From contig NC_135366.1 of assembly GCF_051622035.1 (NCBI RefSeq), positions 10,621,501 to 10,685,500 on the forward strand: a stretch of DNA of 64,000 bases, in the 5' to 3' direction. The DNA comes from Arctopsyche grandis. Its lineage: Eukaryota; Arthropoda; Insecta; Trichoptera; Hydropsychidae. Positions 59,250-64,000 of this stretch are shown in pieces. Both the position numbers and the translations under genes were made by a program. The notes beneath the pieces are model-generated. The model did no database searches and had not been told where the DNA came from. It saw only the letters and a list, made by a program, of their open reading frames with translations. Within the stretch, counting starts at the first letter, position 1; the number at the start of each line of letters is the position of its first letter.

Positions 59250-59563
59250 ACGGGCCGGAATGTGAAATTACCGAAAACGCAAATATCGGAAGGCAACGAT
59301 CGAAAATCGAAAGATCAAAAAAAAGGGTGCATGGTAAACGGTACTCACTTAATTTGCGCGAGCAGGATACAACAGGAACAAGAGGAACAGCCTTTACCTC
59401 TTATTCGTGTTGTATCCTGCTCGAGCAAATTAAGTGAGTATGTACGTGAGTATGTACGTGAGTATGTACCGTTTACCATGCACCCTTTTTTTTTGATCTT
59501 TCGACTTAAGATCCTTCGATTTTCGATCTTTGCCTTTCATTGTCATTTCACATTCCGGCCCGT
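59250..59563. repeat. Long imperfect hairpin, 136/167-bp arms
   Basis: The left arm 59,250-59,385 and right arm 59,397-59,563 are inverted copies, with an 11-base loop. Matching phrases include cgggccggaatgtgaaat, cgatcgaaaatcgaa, gggtgcatggtaaacggta, ctcacttaatttg and gagcaggatacaaca. The right arm carries an insertion of three tandem gagtatgtacgt units. Overlapping ORFs here are products of the repeat. Confidence 0.85.
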
Positions 59564-59604
59564 CACGGAGACCGACAAAAAGCGAGCTAAGAAGAGGTTA
59601 GTAA

Positions 59605-59940
59605 AAATCAATGTTTGTGTGTTTGTCCATCTATACCATTCAACCGATTGCGATGAAACTTAGATGAGTTATTATGTGCATGTCCGCGATAGTTTATGTA
59701 AAAAAATCCCCCAAAAACGGGAACGGAAACGTTAAAAAACGGGAATGAGTGGCATTGCATGGCAAATAATTTCAAATCGGTTCGCAACCTACGTTTTTAG
59801 GCTAAGATAAACAAACAATTTAATAATTGAAAAAGTGGTCGCCGCCTGCGTTTTTCCGACAAATGGGAACGGGAACGGGAACGGGAATTGCATGCGTTAT
59901 TGTGGCATTGCAATGTATGTATGCCGGGTTCAGCTTGTTT
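59605..59940 (+). mobile_element. Helitron-like non-autonomous element, 3' part (copy B)
   Basis: It opens with aaaatcaatgtttgtgtgt and caaccgattgcgatgaaact. It then follows copy A at 204-612 through gggaacggga repeats to gccgggttcag; the terminal CTAG has decayed (cttg at about 59,933-59,936). It is not a protein gene. Confidence 0.55.
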
Positions 59941-59944
59941 TCTA

Positions 59945-61025
59945 TAAAAATATACTACAACTATTTAAAACATTTAATACATAATATATCTATGTATGCA
60001 GGTGTACATGTATCCGGATAGTGGAAATTAGCATTCTGGTCTTACCCGTTATATATGGTCAGTTGTTAAAAATGTACTGCAAAATGTAGCCGCAGCACGG
60101 ATAATTCAACGGCACTGTGAAATATTTGCGGCACGCGATTTTCAGGTCCGATAATCCTGAAAGAATGGACGACACTAATTGAACATTCCTAGAGAGAGAG
60201 AGAGAGAGGAACTACACATGTAACTACACGTATCCCCGACGACTGATTACACGGAAGATATACAATCGCGGTGACGATTTTTCATTGACGCGACCCATTT
60301 CACCATTTCCACATCCATACATAGACTGGATTGGATGCACGCAATGTAAATACCCATACAGAAAAAATAATTGTCAGCTTCGTTACTTTCCACAGCAATT
60401 TGCCGTCGTTCGTCCAGTTTCTATTTATATTTCAACTCCAATATTTGCTCGTTTTTTTACAATACATCCACACCATACATATGTACATATGTTATGTACG
60501 TAGCCGCGCCAGTAATGTTTCACGTAATGGGCTCGTCCATTAAAAAAGGTGTGGTTTTAGCAGTTCTCCCATTTACAATAGTTTTCATCCACCGGGCGCA
60601 TCCTAGCGATAAATTAAAAATTAAAAGCATAAAAACTCTTCATAAGAAAACGGAGAGCCGAAACAATTTTTCACCCGGACGCATTTGTTCTATAGCGGAT
60701 ATTGGTACAGATAGAACCTGACATTTATTTTTTACTCCACTTTCGTTTCTAGACTATGTCTAAATTATGCAGTGCCCTTGATGTCGTCTTGGGAGTTCAG
60801 ATGAGGGTTGTACCCGTCGCACTCAAAGGTGGTATTTTTGGTAACTCAATAATTCACTATCGGATACAAGGCACTTGTATCCGATAGTTTTCCGTTGTTT
60901 GCCCGTCGTATACATCATTGTTTAATAAAGCGAATGAGCTATCTTAAAATATCGTTTGGAATTTATCAATCGATAATAAGTCGAATTCATATGGAAAATA
61001 TTATTCAAAATTATGGACTTCTCAT
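59945..61025. other. Intergenic DNA
   Basis: A (GA)n run lies at 60,191-60,208. A perfect small hairpin at 60,856-60,888 is listed separately. Short overlapping ORFs at 60,285-60,721 have no domains. Confidence 0.4.
60856..60888. repeat. Perfect 15-bp hairpin with 3-base loop
   Basis: actatcggatacaag (60,856-60,870) and its exact complement (60,874-60,888) flank gca. Confidence 0.85.
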
Positions 61026-61026
61026 A

Positions 61027-61027
61027 T

Positions 61028-61108
<81 letters not shown>
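61027..61108. repeat. (TA)n microsatellite, ~80 bp
   Basis: A TA array that lies directly upstream of the LINE fragment starting near 61,130. Confidence 0.95.
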
Positions 61109-61111
<3 letters not shown>

Positions 61112-61129
61112 TATATATTATCAAATGTG

Positions 61130-61515
61130 TCTCAACTAAAACATTTAAAATAAATTATAAATCTTTTATCAGGCCTAAATTAGAATACACTTTTAGTATA
61201 TGGAATCTTCATTTTATAAAATATGTTATATGTACATATGTATAATTATTAAAATATCTTCCGAACTTAAAACACTTTCTTATAATGAGAGGTTGACTAA
61301 TAATGAATTCCACCACACTGGAGACGAGAAGAAAAAAATGGGAGACTTAATCGAAATCTTTAAAATATTAATTAATCATTACAACTTTCCTATGTCCAAC
61401 GTCTTTACATTCAATGACAACACTCATCTTAGAGGTCACTCTCTCAGACTCCAAAAAGAAAAGTCAAACAAATTGATTAGAGATTCCTTTTTTCAAACGG
61501 TGGTTAAAGTTTAGA
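61130..61515 (+). pseudogene. LINE ORF2 C-terminus fragment
   Basis: It reads VSTKTFKINYKSFIRPKLEY and TFSIWNLHF, which matches the conserved LVRPKLEYAS-like stretch of CR1/Jockey/L2 ORF2 proteins. After a frame change near 61,240 it continues ELKTLSYNERLTNNEF, MGDLIEIFKILINHY, RGHSLRLQKEKSNKLIRDSF and FFQTVVKV to a stop at 61,512-61,514. This is the usual end of such proteins (RGDLIEVYKI..., RGHS.KL..., FF..RVV..WNSL). It is a remnant only. Confidence 0.8.
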
Positions 61516-61905
61516 ATAGTATTCTGAGTAATGTAGTTAATTCTGAAAACCTTAATATATAAAAAAAGCTAGATGTATTTCTTAAACTTTTTATAATTTT
61601 TATAATTTCATAATTATTCTCTTCCAATATCTTCAATTCTTTCTATATTTTCGTTTTCTTTCAGTTAAAATTTTATTGCTCATTTTTTTTTTTTTTACTT
61701 TTTTGTGTTTTATTTTATTTCATTATATATTTTTCTTGTTTACTTTTTCCTTTCTTATTTTTATTTTAATGTTATTATTATCTTGAATGTTTTATTTATT
61801 TTTTTCCCCATTTAATTTATGTATTTATGTACGTACATATGTAAGTCAAACCCACATGCATCTATCTACTTGCCCGCCTCTCCAAGTGTGTTAAATAAAA
61901 TAAAT
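61130..61905 (+). mobile_element. CR1/L2-like LINE 3' end, 5'-truncated
   Basis: The first part encodes the C-terminal region after the RT palm, and an intact-looking C-terminus follows. Then comes a T-rich 3' UTR and a terminal aataaaataaataaa at about 61,894-61,908. The RT catalytic core is absent. Confidence 0.75.
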
Positions 61906-61909
61906 AAAT

Positions 61910-64000
61910 TTAACGGCACTGATTATAGATATGCAAAGTCATCTGACAATGGTCCGACTTACACAGGCCTATTGGATATCTGCAGGACATTGCCAAGGAA
62001 TTTACAGGAATTCCGCATGTCAGGTCATACTTTAGGCAAGTTCCGAGCTGTGATAATTTATGCACGTCGCACGACCCCGTTGATAAGTTTGCTCCATAGA
62101 GCTTTTGCATAAATTGTCTCCGTCAAAAGCCGTAAAAGACAGGTGAAAAAAAAAGAAAGTCTCTACCTCCAACGCATCCCTCAAAAGTTTTGACGAGATT
62201 TTGCGTAAAAAATGTAAAGCTTCAAGCTAAAAAAGCGAGAGTTTGATTGCAAAATTGATACACTTAAAATATCATGAAAAATATTTATATTGTACCTAAT
62301 ATCAGTTGAAATCAGAACAAAGTGCATATAAAAACAAATACGTATAAAATGAAAGCTTTACCTCTATAATAATATTATGATAGTATGTATATACATATTA
62401 AGTAATTGATGTGATTTCAACCTAATATATTATAATTCTACAGATATTTTGTTACAAAGACGAAGCTAAGTCATTTATTATGACATGCCGTACACACATA
62501 CATACATAGATATGTATGTAATGTATCATATGAATACGTAAGCTGCTTAACATCATGTTCAAATAAACACAAAGTAGAAAGATTGATGAGATTGTATACA
62601 TCTACATATTATAATAAATTTTCGAAACATTATCAATGCAGTTGAGTGATTTAAAAAAATCAAATCTGATAATTGGGAAAATTTGTACAGCTTATATTGT
62701 ATAAACATTAATACATATATATTTATGTATAGCACACGTAGACAAAACCAACATACTTTATGATGAAACTGGAAAAGCTAGGGAATGTTTCAAGAATATA
62801 AATGCTACAAACTGTAATAAAAAATGAATAATGTACAACAAAGTAATTCCTACAATATTGCTCATACAAAAAAGGTAAAAATATAAAATTACATGCATTG
62901 TACATATGTATAGATATACAATATTATATATACAATAGATATTTCGGTCATCGTATTTAATTAAGCGATCTTCGGCTAAGACGAATTAGTTGAATAGTTA
63001 ATTTAGCAATATCTTAGGGAATATTTCGCTCCATAAGGCCAATGTTTATTAATTAATAAAGCAAAACCTTCGACATTATGATATTAATGCCATGAAATAA
63101 CCGTAAACTAATCACTCGATATTCCCAAGGGTTCGATAACACGAAAGAGCTTATCATGTTTCGTTATATCATTATATATGTATATATTATTACGTAAATG
63201 TAATTTAATCTGTAACGATGATCGGATATTAGGCAGGCAAGAAATGTTTTTTATACGAGTGGTATGAGTTCATGTAAAAAGTTTACTTTGTTGGATATTT
63301 TCACGCCCCGAAGCTTGTCATCATTATATTGGCAGATTTAAACCGCTTGAAATAGCCCGAGAAAAATTTCATCCTCATCGAGAGTCTGAATGTATATTTT
63401 CCGACATCGTTTCCCGTCTCGAATCTAATCAAACTTTTTTTATGGGAATTTTGCAGATGGTGTAATGCTCCTCGGGGTCGGTACACAGCACTGCGGAATG
63501 CGAAAACCTTCAGACTTTAAAAGACGAAATGCTAAATTGAATTTGCAAAATCCGCTCTGATTGGAAGAAATCAATGTAAATATCTTTAATGAATTTGTGT
63601 TCGAGTTTCGCGTTTGACTTTGCGATAAAATTGCAAATTTTCAAATGAAAATCAAACTGCTCTCCGACTATACGCGTTCATCAACTTCGCACGCGTACAG
63701 TTATTAATTAATTCAACACACATATACATATATGTATCGGCATGTATGGAAATTTTGGATATTTAACCGGGGAAGTTCTGGGCTTATCGTTGCAATTGTA
63801 TGGCAAATTTACTGAGACGAATGTTTCAGTTAAATAATGGCGATTAATATTAATGGAGAGCAGTTAATAATGTTTGCGCATACACGAAGAAAGTTTCGAA
63901 CATTGAAATCATAAACAGAAATAGAAAACCTTTCACATAACTATTTCGAGTACGAATAAACCAGTTAGAAATTAGACATAAAACTAAATTAATAGCACTT
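61910..64000. other. Intergenic AT-rich DNA to end of window
   Basis: No gene is recognised. 63,280-63,560 is somewhat more GC-balanced and may be conserved non-coding DNA. CATACATAGATATGTATGTAATGT-type runs occur near 62,495-62,525. Confidence 0.4.

Overview
This is AT-rich nuclear DNA of an arthropod, most likely an insect. It holds no operon-like or prokaryotic organisation. It has long non-coding stretches, (TA)n arrays, very many short palindromic ACATATGTATGTACAT-type runs, tRNA-derived SINEs, Helitron-type ends, Jockey/CR1-like and RTE-like non-LTR retrotransposons, a Gypsy element with an env gene and a BEL/Pao element. That combination is typical of insects. I cannot fix the order from the sequence (Lepidoptera is possible, low confidence). 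I did not recognise any exon of a conserved host gene. Every long open reading frame belongs to a transposable element.

Layout. 1-3.1 kb: Helitron-type 3' ends, an RTE relic and a reverse-strand SINE. 4.98-8.08 kb: a forward SINE, then a 5'-truncated reverse-strand Jockey/CR1-like LINE ending in (TAAAA)n. 8.1-14.7 kb: mostly unique AT-rich DNA with one candidate TIR transposon. 14.7-17.1 kb: LINE tails, a (TA)n tract and a 5'-truncated RTE LINE with its RT open. 18-20.5 kb: a second SINE family and a TIR element with 33-bp subterminal repeats. 20.5-32 kb: mostly unique DNA with another SINE and small Helitron, LINE and RTE relics. 32.1-32.6 kb: a CpG-rich patch that could be a host promoter. 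32.76-34.18 kb: two LINE pieces in opposite orientation.

36.3-53.6 kb is the main accessory block. It starts with a complete Gypsy-type errantivirus-like provirus: 825-bp LTRs that look identical, GTAT target duplication, leader, gag, a -1 frameshift signal, protease-RT-RNase H, integrase and env. About 150 bp later comes a BEL/Pao element with 230/234-bp LTRs and TGCAT target duplication, whose RT palm is deleted and whose pol is cut by a stop codon. The most striking content is in the Gypsy pol: between RNase H and integrase it carries what looks like a TARG1/OARD1-type macro (ADP-ribosyl-hydrolase) domain followed by a second, degenerate copy.

54-64 kb: a duplicated segment, a reverse-strand SINE, a Helitron-bracketed region with a large imperfect hairpin, a (TA)n tract abutting a CR1/L2-like LINE 3' end, and unique AT-rich DNA.

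Interactions: the Gypsy element encodes its own replication set, but pol is broken by a frameshift near 40,920, so this copy probably depends on others. The BEL copy lacks RT catalytic residues. The SINEs probably relied on LINEs; SINE family B shares a 3' tail with the LINE at 5.7-8.06 kb, which points to that LINE as its helper.
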